DNA of 11,915 bases, from the NCBI GenBank assembly GCA_900553925.1, contig USFH01000060.1, forward strand, positions 1 through 11,915, in the 5' to 3' direction. Both the position numbers and the translations under genes were made by a program. This document shows, piece after piece, positions 1 through 5,578 of this stretch (positions within the stretch are counted from its first letter, which is position 1; each line of letters starts with the position of its first letter). This DNA comes from an uncultured Clostridium sp. Its GTDB lineage: Bacteria; Bacillota; Clostridia; Lachnospirales; Lachnospiraceae. The notes beneath the pieces were generated by a model. That model saw nothing but the letters and a program-made list of their open reading frames with translations, did not search any database and was not told the DNA's origin.

Positions 1-489
1 GCGAAGGACCACCAGGATATCATCCTCTCTTATCCGGGGATTTTTACGATTTTTGTATATCGGTATGCACATGTCCTGTATGAGTTAAATGTACCGTATA
101 TTCCGCGTATCATGACGGAATATGCACACGGGCTGACCGGAATCGACATTAATCCGGGTGCGACGATCGGCGAATATTTCTGTATCGACCATGGTACGGG
201 AATCGTCATCGGCGAGACGACGACGATCGGCGATCATGTGAAGATCTATCAGGGCGTAACGCTTGGAGCACTCTCCACACGGAAGGGACAGCTGCTTTCC
301 GGTGTGAAGCGTCATCCGACGATCGAGAATAATGTTGTGATTTATGCGAATACTACTATCTTAGGTGGCGAGACTGTGATCGGTGAGAATTCTGTCGTAG
401 CCGGAAACTCTTTTGTCACGACATCCATCCCGGCGAATACGAAGGTTGCTTCGATGCAGCCGGAGCTGGAAATAAAAGAACAGAAGTAG
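1..489 (+). CDS. cysE: Serine O-acetyltransferase, 5'-truncated by window edge
   Basis: This enzyme transfers acetyl from acetyl-CoA to L-serine to give O-acetylserine, the precursor of cysteine, in the cytosol. The reading frame is open from base 1 and ends at TAG 487-489, giving 162 visible codons. The N-terminal helical part is outside the window. Visible family signatures are VPYIPRIMTEYAHGLTGIDI, then a left-handed beta-helix of hexapeptide repeats (INPGATIGEYF, IDHGTGIVIGETTTIGDHV, KIYQGVTLGALS, KRHPTIENNV, TTILGGETVIGENSVVAGNS). The DHGTG segment carries the active-site His-Asp region typical of the family. The ATG at 112 is internal, because recognisable family sequence (a DIILSYPG-like stretch) precedes it in frame. 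The C-terminus is short, with a charged tail. The next gene follows 11 bp later, so the two are probably cotranscribed. Family assignment is strong; whether it is the EpsC or CysE subtype is not resolved. Confidence 0.93.
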   Translation, partial: AKDHQDIILSYPGIFTIFVYRYAHVLYELNVPYIPRIMTEYAHGLTGIDINPGATIGEYFCIDHGTGIVIGETTTIGDHVKIYQGVTLGALSTRKGQLLSGVKRHPTIENNVVIYANTTILGGETVIGENSVVAGNSFVTTSIPANTKVASMQPELEIKEQK

Positions 490-500
490 GGATTCGATTT

Positions 501-1139
501 ATGCAAACCAAAGATCATCTTGCCTTAGGGCGTTATCTTGCACGTGTATTTGAGATAGAAGAACCAGCCAAAAAATACGCATTTGTACTTGGAAATATCA
601 TGCCGGATGTTAACAAATGTTCATACATCCACGGATATTTTCAGTTGCTACGCGCCCATAGACAACAAAAAGATGCGGGACCTTTGTCGATAAATGACCA
701 CCGGCGTATGCTGATCGGTGGACATACGGCGGAAGGCTCCCGTTTTTTTGTCAACCGGATGTACCGCGTGCTGCGGAAACGGGAGAAGCTGTCGGTGTAT
801 GATTATTACCGGCTGGGGAAGGCGACACATTATCTGGCAGACCGCTTTACCTATCCGCATACGATGCGTTATACCGGTGGATTCTTCGCGCATATCCGCT
901 ATGAGAAACAGCTGCATATCTATATGCGGGATATGCTTGCAATCCTGCCGAATATGCGGGCTGCGGTAGATAAGTGCTTCTCCAGGACAAGCTACAACAG
1001 TCTGTATCGCTCGTATCGGAAGGAACCGGAGGGAAATGGAACGGTTTTGCACGATTGTTTTCATATTCTGGCAGTATGTATTGCCTATTTGGAAAATATC
1101 CTATATAATAGAATAAGAAAAAATATGAAAAAAATGTAA
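501..1139 (+). CDS. Zinc-dependent phospholipase C-like protein
   Basis: This is a 212-residue protein resembling the zinc-dependent phospholipase C / S1-P1 nuclease-like metal fold. Visible candidate ligands are H6, D36 (in IMPD), H75 (in GHTAEGS), H110-x3-D114-x5-H120 (within THYLADRFTYPH) and H131-x3-E135. The last two groups have the spacing of the metal ligands in Bacillus cereus PLC (H118-x3-D122-x5-H128 and H142-x3-E146, from established knowledge of that enzyme). There is no signal peptide, unlike secreted PLCs, so it is probably cytosolic and its substrate is unknown. The ATG at 501 lies after a weak purine-rich site (AGGGAT) and 11 bp after the serine acetyltransferase stop. The last 15 codons are AT-rich because they contain a promoter for the next gene. 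It belongs to a common but uncharacterised Clostridia family; hydrolase activity is inferred from the ligand pattern only. Confidence 0.8.
   Translation: MQTKDHLALGRYLARVFEIEEPAKKYAFVLGNIMPDVNKCSYIHGYFQLLRAHRQQKDAGPLSINDHRRMLIGGHTAEGSRFFVNRMYRVLRKREKLSVYDYYRLGKATHYLADRFTYPHTMRYTGGFFAHIRYEKQLHIYMRDMLAILPNMRAAVDKCFSRTSYNSLYRSYRKEPEGNGTVLHDCFHILAVCIAYLENILYNRIRKNMKKM
1081..1109 (+). promoter_or_regulatory. Sigma-A-type promoter for the EAL gene
   Basis: A -35 box TTGCCT (1081-1086), a 17-bp spacer and a perfect -10 TATAAT (1104-1109) lie inside the 3' end of the phospholipase C-like gene. Transcription would begin near 1116, leaving a leader of about 80 bases before the GTG at 1197. This suggests the EAL protein can be expressed independently of the upstream genes. 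Confidence 0.6.
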
Positions 1140-1196
1140 ACATTCTGATATGCATACACAAGAGAATGAAAAGCATGAGGGAAGGAGCGTGTATGA

Positions 1197-2849
1197 GTGG
1201 ACAAGTCAGAATTTGAATCACGTTATTTTGACCTGGTATCCAAAGCACCGGGCAAAACTTTTTTATTTTATGGCAACATGAAAGAAGATATAACCCGCTG
1301 GTCTGCATCGGCGGTGGAATATTTCGGATTACCGGGGGAGATATTCGGAGATTCCACGCGGGAGTGGGTCAGCCGGATTCATCCGGAGGATGTGGAACAG
1401 TTTACAGATGATATCATGGAACTTTTCCATGGTGTAACGCCGTATCATAACTGCGAGTACCGTATCAAGAACGCACAGGGGGAATATGTGTGGGTCAATT
1501 GCCGCGGATACATGACTTACGATGCGGATGGAAAAGCAGAGTGGTTTGGTGGTCTTGTCACGAATATGGGATATCAGACAAAGATCGATGCAGTCACGAA
1601 CCTGTGGACCGTGCATCAGTTCCGGGGTGAGTTAAACCGTCTGCTGGATGACCGCGTGCGGGGTGGAATCCTCATGATCGGGCTGGAGAATTTCAAGCGG
1701 ATCAATGCAGAGTACAGCTATGATTATGGAGACAAGGTACTTGCCCTGATCGGAGACAAGCTGCGTGAGGGTGTGCGCCACAACTGTCATGTGTTCCGGA
1801 TGGACGGGGCGAACTTTGCGATTGTCATGCAGGATGCCGGTGTGGAGCGTATTGTAGAATACAAGAAATTCGTAGACAGCTTTATGCGGAATCTGGTCGT
1901 GTCCGGTCAGGTGGTACATCTGCGGTTTAAGGCAGCGGCAGCGTTCTTCCCGGAAGACGGGGAGTTCTTAGACCAGATACAGAGTAATCTGTTTTACGCC
2001 CTTGATCATGCAAAGCTGACGAATTCCGATGATATTGTATTCTACAGCAAGGAATTGTTCGCACAGAAGAAATATATGACACGGCTGAAGGAAGCAATCC
2101 GGGGATGCGTGGAGGAAGGCTGTAAGGGCTTTCGTATCGTAATGCAGCCGATCGTGGAGACGGAAAGTGAGATCTGCGATGCAGCGGAAGTATTACTCCG
2201 TTTCACCCATCCGGAATTCGGTGTGATCAGTCCGATGGATTTTATTCCGATTCTGGAGAATTCCAAGGAGATCATCCATGTTGGAAAATGGGTGATCGAC
2301 CGGTCGTTGCAGACACTCGCCGAATGGCGGGAACAGATTGGGCATATGCCACTGAAACGCTTGCAGATTAATGTGTCTTATGTACAGTTTAAAGATCCGG
2401 AACTCTTAGGCTATGTCGTGGAACGGCTCGATCATTATCGGCTTCCGCATGATGCGGTCATGCTGGAACTGACGGAGAGCTGCCGTGTGGAGCAGACGTC
2501 ATTTCTATCGGATGTCCTGCAGACGTTCAAGGATGCGGGTATCAGCATCGCGCTTGACGACTTCGGAACCGGCTATGCATCACTGACCGTACTCAAAGAC
2601 ATTCCTGCCGACATGGTGAAGCTCGACCACACGATGACGCGGAGTATCACGGAGAAACCGAAGGACAAAGCGCTGATCGAATTCATCGTTACATACTGCA
2701 AGAAGGTTGGTATCGCTGTCTGTGCGGAAGGTGTCGAGAAAGTGGAAGCGCTCTCCATCGTACGAAACGCAGGCGTCGAATGCATCCAGGGCTACTACTA
2801 CGACAAGCCGCTCGAACTCGATACGTTCTACCGGAAATATGTGAAATAA
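1197..2849 (+). CDS. PAS-GGDEF(degenerate)-EAL c-di-GMP phosphodiesterase
   Basis: This 550-residue cytosolic signalling protein has three modules. A PAS domain spans about 20-126 (HPEDVEQF and the YVWVNCRG strand are typical PAS_3 features). A GGDEF-like domain spans about 127-290. An EAL domain spans about 312-547. The GGDEF module looks inactive: the signature is replaced by RMDGANF (201-207), and the upstream metal-binding Asp motif reads GLENFKRIN. The EAL module keeps the residues expected for catalysis: E331 (as EVL), N392 (INVS), E424 (LELTES), D454-D455 (DDFGTGYASL), K475 (MVKLD), E511 (CAEGVE) and Q531. It therefore probably hydrolyses c-di-GMP to pGpG, with PAS and the dead GGDEF acting as sensors. 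There are no membrane segments. The start is GTG at 1197, placed 9 bases after AGGGAAGGAG (1178-1187). An ATG at 1193 closes after seven codons and is not the gene start. Confidence 0.93.
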   Translation: MDKSEFESRYFDLVSKAPGKTFLFYGNMKEDITRWSASAVEYFGLPGEIFGDSTREWVSRIHPEDVEQFTDDIMELFHGVTPYHNCEYRIKNAQGEYVWVNCRGYMTYDADGKAEWFGGLVTNMGYQTKIDAVTNLWTVHQFRGELNRLLDDRVRGGILMIGLENFKRINAEYSYDYGDKVLALIGDKLREGVRHNCHVFRMDGANFAIVMQDAGVERIVEYKKFVDSFMRNLVVSGQVVHLRFKAAAAFFPEDGEFLDQIQSNLFYALDHAKLTNSDDIVFYSKELFAQKKYMTRLKEAIRGCVEEGCKGFRIVMQPIVETESEICDAAEVLLRFTHPEFGVISPMDFIPILENSKEIIHVGKWVIDRSLQTLAEWREQIGHMPLKRLQINVSYVQFKDPELLGYVVERLDHYRLPHDAVMLELTESCRVEQTSFLSDVLQTFKDAGISIALDDFGTGYASLTVLKDIPADMVKLDHTMTRSITEKPKDKALIEFIVTYCKKVGIAVCAEGVEKVEALSIVRNAGVECIQGYYYDKPLELDTFYRKYVK

Positions 2850-2940
2850 ACGATACGGAAATTGTGAAAGATAATTATATAAAGATATTTGTGGTGCATC
2901 TTAATTTATGTTGAGGATTTCACAATTTCCTTCATGTACA

Positions 2941-3291
2941 GCCTTAGATGCAAGGAATTTGCATAATCCAATACAGTAAATACAGAAGCACGCCGTATAA
3001 TACTGATAAATTCGTATCGGAGCCGGAGAATATACATATGTTTGGAACTTAGAAGTACTTGATGTTCTGTGAGTTATCAGCAATGTTTGAACACGATGTT
3101 CAAACAAGCCGCCACTGAGCCACGGATGGCGAATTGGCGGCGGTTGCGTTCGGTATTGTATTTTGAATCAGAACATTTAGTACTTCTTAGTTTCAATACA
3201 TCGTATATACTCTGGCTCCGATATGAAGTATCAAGAATTATACAGCGTGCTTCGTTTCACTTAAGTATACGCAAATTCCGTTAACTAAGGC
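2941..3291. repeat. Long imperfect inverted repeat (about 350 bp)
   Basis: The gene-free region 2850-3280 is dominated by two arms that are reverse complements of each other. The best core is 2985-3069 against 3169-3253: 85 positions aligned without gaps, of which I count 65 matches. Identical blocks include GAAGCACG, ATCGGAGCC, AGAAGTACT and ATGTTCTG. With small gaps the arms extend outward to GCCTTAG (2941-2947) pairing with CTAAGGC (3285-3291), passing a shared GGAATTTGC block. A weaker match (AGGATTTCA at 2914-2922 against 3306-3314) hints at more. The right arm reaches 7 bases into the end of the convergent BspA-like gene. No transposase lies nearby and no target duplication is obvious. 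It may be a MITE-like element, a structured RNA gene, an inverted duplication of the gene's 3' flank, or a bidirectional terminator-like barrier between the two convergent genes. Confidence 0.85.
3080..3147 (+). other. Branched apical structure at the tip of the inverted repeat
   Basis: The tip of the inverted repeat can fold as a three-way junction. A closing stem GCAA/TTGC (3080-3083 with 3144-3147) holds two hairpins. Hairpin 1 is TGTTTGAAC (3084-3092), loop ACGAT, GTTCAAACA (3098-3106), a perfect 9-bp stem. Hairpin 2 is GCCGCCA (3108-3114) with TGGCGGC (3135-3141), a 4x4 internal loop, then GCCA/TGGC with loop CGGA. Read as + strand RNA, the internal loop CUGA/GAAU places two adjacent G-A pairs (117-132 and 118-131 of the 3000s numbering) next to a U-A pair, a tandem-GA arrangement found in folded RNAs. 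The reverse strand does not give this motif. The stem pairing is directly visible; that it is an RNA and functional is inference. Confidence 0.5.
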
Positions 3292-4081
3292 GAGATTTCA
3301 CATAGTTGAAATCCTGGTTGTACTTGTTGTCAATCTTCTCGTCCCCGAACATGCAGTCCGTGAACATATCGTTCGTGTTCGTGCCCGGCGATACGACGAA
3401 ACCGTCTCCGAAATCCGCTTTGCCCAGGAAGACACTTTCGTAGAACATGTGATCCATGTTCGTTACCTGCGCAGTCAGGAACCGCTCCGGGAATTTCAGT
3501 CCATCCGGAATACGGCATTCGGAGAACATGTATTCCATATTTGTGACATGCGATGTATCGAAGATCTTACCGAAATCAAACGCTTCGGAAACAGAACTCT
3601 GGTAGAACATATAGCGCATATCTTCGACTTCCCTCGTGTGGAAATGGTCACCGAGCGAGAAGTCCTTCGGCATAACACAGCCTGCGAACATCAGGTTCAT
3701 ATCCTTGATGCCACGCGTATTGAACAGTCCGCCGATCTGGAAGCCCTCCGGAAGCGTTACCCAGGAGAACATACCGCAGCAGCTGCTTGCATTGATCGGA
3801 ACCTCCAGCCGTCCCCCTTTGAATTCCCGGTAGTTAAATTTCAGAATCTTTTTACCGTTCCAGTTCTTTGCCGGCATGAAGCACACCGGGTTATACAATA
3901 CCCAGTGCTTGTCACCGGTACCTTCCTGAAACCATTTATAGTTTGGTACACCAATCCGGTTCTGGAACCACATACGCTCAGAGTCATCATTGACATCGAT
4001 AAAATAAGAATTCTCTTCGTATACGAAATGGTCACGACCGAATATTTTCTGACGTTCGATTTCTTCGTTTCCTGCTATCAT
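3281..4081 (-). CDS. BspA-like (DUF285) leucine-rich repeat protein, no signal peptide
   Basis: This 266-residue protein has an N-terminal charged region (1-95), then six repeats whose MF pairs fall at 104, 131, 158, 185, 212 and 239, exactly 27 residues apart. The repeat pattern is roughly F-x-LG-x2-F-x-T-x2-V-x2-M-x2-MF-x3-C/S, as in the BspA / DUF285 (Mycoplasma lipoprotein repeat) family, which builds beta-rich solenoids usually displayed on the cell surface for protein binding. Here there is no signal peptide, lipobox, LPXTG or membrane segment, so a cytosolic location is likely. The start at 4081 follows an AGGGGGT ribosome site about 10 bases upstream. A separate promoter (4162-4190) precedes it, and the site overlaps an inverted repeat. 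The gene lies downstream of, and on the same strand as, the sigma/anti-sigma pair. Its last codons form the outer edge of the 350-bp inverted repeat. Its partner and function are unknown. Confidence 0.85.
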   Translation of the reverse strand: MIAGNEEIERQKIFGRDHFVYEENSYFIDVNDDSERMWFQNRIGVPNYKWFQEGTGDKHWVLYNPVCFMPAKNWNGKKILKFNYREFKGGRLEVPINASSCCGMFSWVTLPEGFQIGGLFNTRGIKDMNLMFAGCVMPKDFSLGDHFHTREVEDMRYMFYQSSVSEAFDFGKIFDTSHVTNMEYMFSECRIPDGLKFPERFLTAQVTNMDHMFYESVFLGKADFGDGFVVSPGTNTNDMFTDCMFGDEKIDNKYNQDFNYVKSRLS

Positions 4082-4088
4082 TAAAAAT

Positions 4089-4183
4089 TACCCCCTGCCG
4101 CTAATCAATTCGTACAAAAAATGCATGATTATTTGCATATTTTGCACAACAGTCTGTATTGATTATAGCGGATACAGGGGGTA
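4089..4183. repeat. Inverted repeat around the BspA-like promoter and ribosome site
   Basis: The left arm 4089-4109 and the right arm 4158-4183 are reverse complements in three blocks, TACCCCCTG, CCGCT and AATCAAT. The right arm carries two short insertions (TAT and TA). They are separated by about 48 bases. On the - strand the left arm holds the GGGGG ribosome site of the BspA-like gene, and the right arm lies between and over its -35 and -10 boxes. A transcript reading through from the upstream sigma operon would contain both arms and could hide the ribosome site. A transcript from the local promoter would contain only one. Confidence 0.7.
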
Positions 4184-4190
4184 GTTGCAA
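4162..4190 (-). promoter_or_regulatory. Sigma-A-type promoter for the BspA-like gene
   Basis: On the - strand the -35 TTGCAA (4185-4190) is followed by a 17-bp spacer (4168-4184) and a perfect -10 TATAAT (4162-4167). Transcription would start near 4155, leaving a leader of roughly 74 bases before the ATG at 4081. The -35 matches the consensus at 4 of 6 bases. Confidence 0.65.
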
Positions 4191-4202
4191 CGGCAAAATC
4201 AA

Positions 4203-4880
4203 TTATTGTGCAGATTCTGTCACGGTTTCGGTCTGTTCGATGCCGGTTTCATCTATTTTGTAGGAACCGCCCTGCTCTAACAGAGCGTCTGCGTCAACTC
4301 CCAGGTCTTTTTCAGCTTTCGCAAACCATACAGGCGTCGCATCCGGATTCGCCTCGTCAGTTGGGATATTCATCGTGTTGAAAATATATTTTCCCTCTGC
4401 ATTGAAGATATACTCTGCCCAGCCGTAGCTTTCCACGGTTCCGCCTGCGATGAGCACATGCTTATTTCCTTCGGAATCGGTGTAATCCTTCCGGAAATAG
4501 TCTGTGTCGCTGCACTGATCGGTGATGTCTGTTTTCTCATCATTCAGATTTAGATACAGGCGTCCGTTCTCGGCGGTCGTGTAAGAAAGATCCCCTGTCT
4601 TTTCGATGGTAAATGTAACCGAGTTGTCGTCCTCGGAGATCTCCACATTCGAGCCATCTGCCATAACAATGATTGTGTGCACGAGAGATTTCCCGGTCGC
4701 TGCGTAACAGATGCCGTTCGATGCGGCAAAAAGCATTACCAGACATGCGGCAGTATAGCATATGCGCCGGACAACACGTGTGTTGCGGCTGTGCCGGATG
4801 GCTGTCCGGTTTAAATGGATCTCGGCATCCGTCTGTAGTGCGTCAAATGCTTTTTTATAATTCTCATGATTGTTCATCAT
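4203..4880 (-). CDS. Probable anti-sigma factor, single-pass membrane protein
   Basis: This 225-residue protein has a cytosolic N-terminus of about 38 residues rich in charge (NHENYKKAFDALQTDAEIHLNR), a single membrane helix at about 39-61 (RRICYTAACLVMLFAASNGI core), and an outside domain of about 160 residues rich in Asp, Glu and Thr. That is the layout of anti-sigma factors partnered with ECF sigma factors. The gene overlaps the end of the sigma gene by 17 bases (4864-4880), so translation is probably coupled. The N-terminus resembles short sigma-binding segments of DUF4179-type proteins, but I cannot see a zinc-binding HxxxCxxC motif. The first codons are ATG ATG, so the start could be 4880 or 4877. 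The outside domain may sense a cell-envelope signal. The assignment rests mainly on topology and position; homology is not demonstrated. Confidence 0.7.
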   Translation of the reverse strand: MMNNHENYKKAFDALQTDAEIHLNRTAIRHSRNTRVVRRICYTAACLVMLFAASNGICYAATGKSLVHTIIVMADGSNVEISEDDNSVTFTIEKTGDLSYTTAENGRLYLNLNDEKTDITDQCSDTDYFRKDYTDSEGNKHVLIAGGTVESYGWAEYIFNAEGKYIFNTMNIPTDEANPDATPVWFAKAEKDLGVDADALLEQGGSYKIDETGIEQTETVTESAQ

Positions 4881-5349
4881 TCCAAGCCTCCTTTAAGTGT
4901 TCCTTCAGCATAGCCCGTCCGCGGGTTAAGCGGGTTTTGACATTGCTCTCGCTAAGCTTCAGGATATCTGCGATTTCTTTGATGGAATAATCCTCATAAT
5001 AAAAGAGATGAATCACGGTGCGTTGTTTTTCAGGAAGCTTCATAACCGCTTCAAATAATTCTTCACTCTGTGAGTCCGGGAAATTCAGCTCTTCCATATA
5101 GGATTCCAGGGATTGCCGGTGCTTCCGCCAGAACGACCGGAGTGTGTTTCTGGATTTGTTGATGGTAACACGCATCAGCCAGGCACGGATGTGCGACTCG
5201 TCATCGTATTCCTTATTTGCAATATGGTATTGCACAAATGTGTCCTGTACGATATCCTCGGCATCTTCTCGGTTCTTGCATATGTTGAAGGCAATCCTGT
5301 ATAAATGAGATTGATATTCGTCAATCAATATGCGTATTGGTATTCTCAT
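4864..5349 (-). CDS. RNA polymerase ECF sigma factor
   Basis: This 161-residue sigma-70 family factor has region 2 at about 8-75, including NREDAEDIVQDTFVQ (core-binding helix) and HIRAWLMRVTINKSRN (-10 recognition). A linker follows, then region 4 at about 98-150 with LPEKQRTVIHLFYYEDYS and the helix-turn-helix IKEIADILKLSESNVKTRL that reads the -35 element. There are no extra domains, so it is a typical short ECF factor. The ATG at 5349 is preceded by a good GGAGG site 9 bases upstream. The next gene overlaps its 3' end and probably encodes its membrane anti-sigma factor. Its regulon is unknown; its own upstream region contains a TGTAAC motif that could be a self-recognised -35 element. The BspA-like gene, third on this strand, may be a co-regulated output. 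Confidence 0.92.
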   Translation of the reverse strand: MRIPIRILIDEYQSHLYRIAFNICKNREDAEDIVQDTFVQYHIANKEYDDESHIRAWLMRVTINKSRNTLRSFWRKHRQSLESYMEELNFPDSQSEELFEAVMKLPEKQRTVIHLFYYEDYSIKEIADILKLSESNVKTRLTRGRAMLKEHLKEAWNDEQS

Positions 5350-5388
5350 ATAGCATATCCTCCGTTTGTTTCAAAAGGCCTTTCAAAG

Positions 5389-5418
5389 ATTATACACATG
5401 GCAGAGGAAAAAGGTTAC
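5389..5418 (-). promoter_or_regulatory. Possible promoter of the sigma / anti-sigma operon
   Basis: On the - strand a GTAAC (5414-5418, within TTGTAACC) is followed by a T-rich stretch and TATAAT (5389-5394), about 40 bases before the sigma start. The TATAAT could serve sigma-A, although no good sigma-A -35 box lies 17 bp upstream. The xxTAAC-T-rich layout resembles -35 elements read by ECF factors, so autoregulation is possible. A perfect 10-bp palindrome AAAGGCCTTT (5374-5383) lies in the leader. Confidence 0.35.
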
Positions 5419-5424
5419 AAAATA

Positions 5425-5453
5425 TTGACAAATAAAAAAAATCGTGGTTTAAT
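5425..5453 (+). promoter_or_regulatory. Sigma-A-type promoter of the ABC transporter operon
   Basis: A consensus -35 TTGACA (5425-5430), a 17-bp A-rich spacer and a -10 TTTAAT (5448-5453, 5 of 6 consensus) sit 126 bp before the receptor start. Transcription would start near 5460, just upstream of the 5475-5508 palindrome. Confidence 0.7.
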
Positions 5454-5474
5454 CGGTTACTGAAATACTTTATT

Positions 5475-5508
5475 GCACTAAACTGTTAACTCGTTAACAT
5501 ATTAGTGC
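5475..5508. promoter_or_regulatory. 34-bp palindrome, candidate operator of the ABC operon
   Basis: GCACTAA (5475-5481) is mirrored by TTAGTGC (5502-5508). Inside them TGTTAAC (5484-5490) is mirrored by GTTAACA (5493-5499) around a TC centre. Only three positions per half fail to match. It lies about 15 bases downstream of the predicted transcription start, a position suited to repression. The building blocks ACTA, GTTAAC and TAGT are those of the E. coli TrpR operator core ACTAGTTAACTAGT, though arranged differently. As RNA it could also form a hairpin, but there is no following U tract, so it is not a terminator. Confidence 0.6.
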
Positions 5509-5578
5509 GAAAGAAACAAAGAAACGAAAAGATAGAGATGGGACAAAGACACCCATATCGATGAGGAGGATGAAAAGT

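Noticed and set aside
847..1308. 153-residue - strand frame across the end of the phospholipase C-like gene and start of the EAL gene
   Set aside because: It overlaps two well-supported + strand genes and a promoter, with Cys- and Tyr-rich sequence typical of a shadow frame.
2901..3284. Short frames on both strands in the inverted repeat (2901-3107 - and 3069-3284 +)
   Set aside because: They start and stop inside the repeat arms, have no ribosome site and no recognisable protein sequence; the DNA pattern is a palindrome, not coding.
2941..3291. Retron RNA or group II intron as explanation for the repeat
   Set aside because: No reverse transcriptase gene is nearby, and I see no group II domain V signature or retron-type arrangement.
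3281..4081. 81-base repeats as a CRISPR or DNA tandem repeat
   Set aside because: The periodicity is at protein level (27 codons) and the DNA copies are strongly diverged, without constant repeats and variable spacers.
3449..4084. 211-residue open frame opposite the BspA-like gene
   Set aside because: It is the antisense of a gene with clear repeats and a ribosome site; it has no family features and arises from the 81-base repeat periodicity of the opposite strand.
5561..5578. Upstream ATG starts at 5561 and 5570 for the receptor lipoprotein
   Set aside because: The GAGGAGG at 5563-5569 overlaps or abuts these codons and is correctly spaced only for the ATG at 5579, which also gives a normal lipoprotein signal.
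5460..5578. T-box or riboswitch in the ABC operon leader
   Set aside because: The leader is only about 120 bases, lacks a T-box sequence and a terminator before the first gene; the palindrome is the only clear element.
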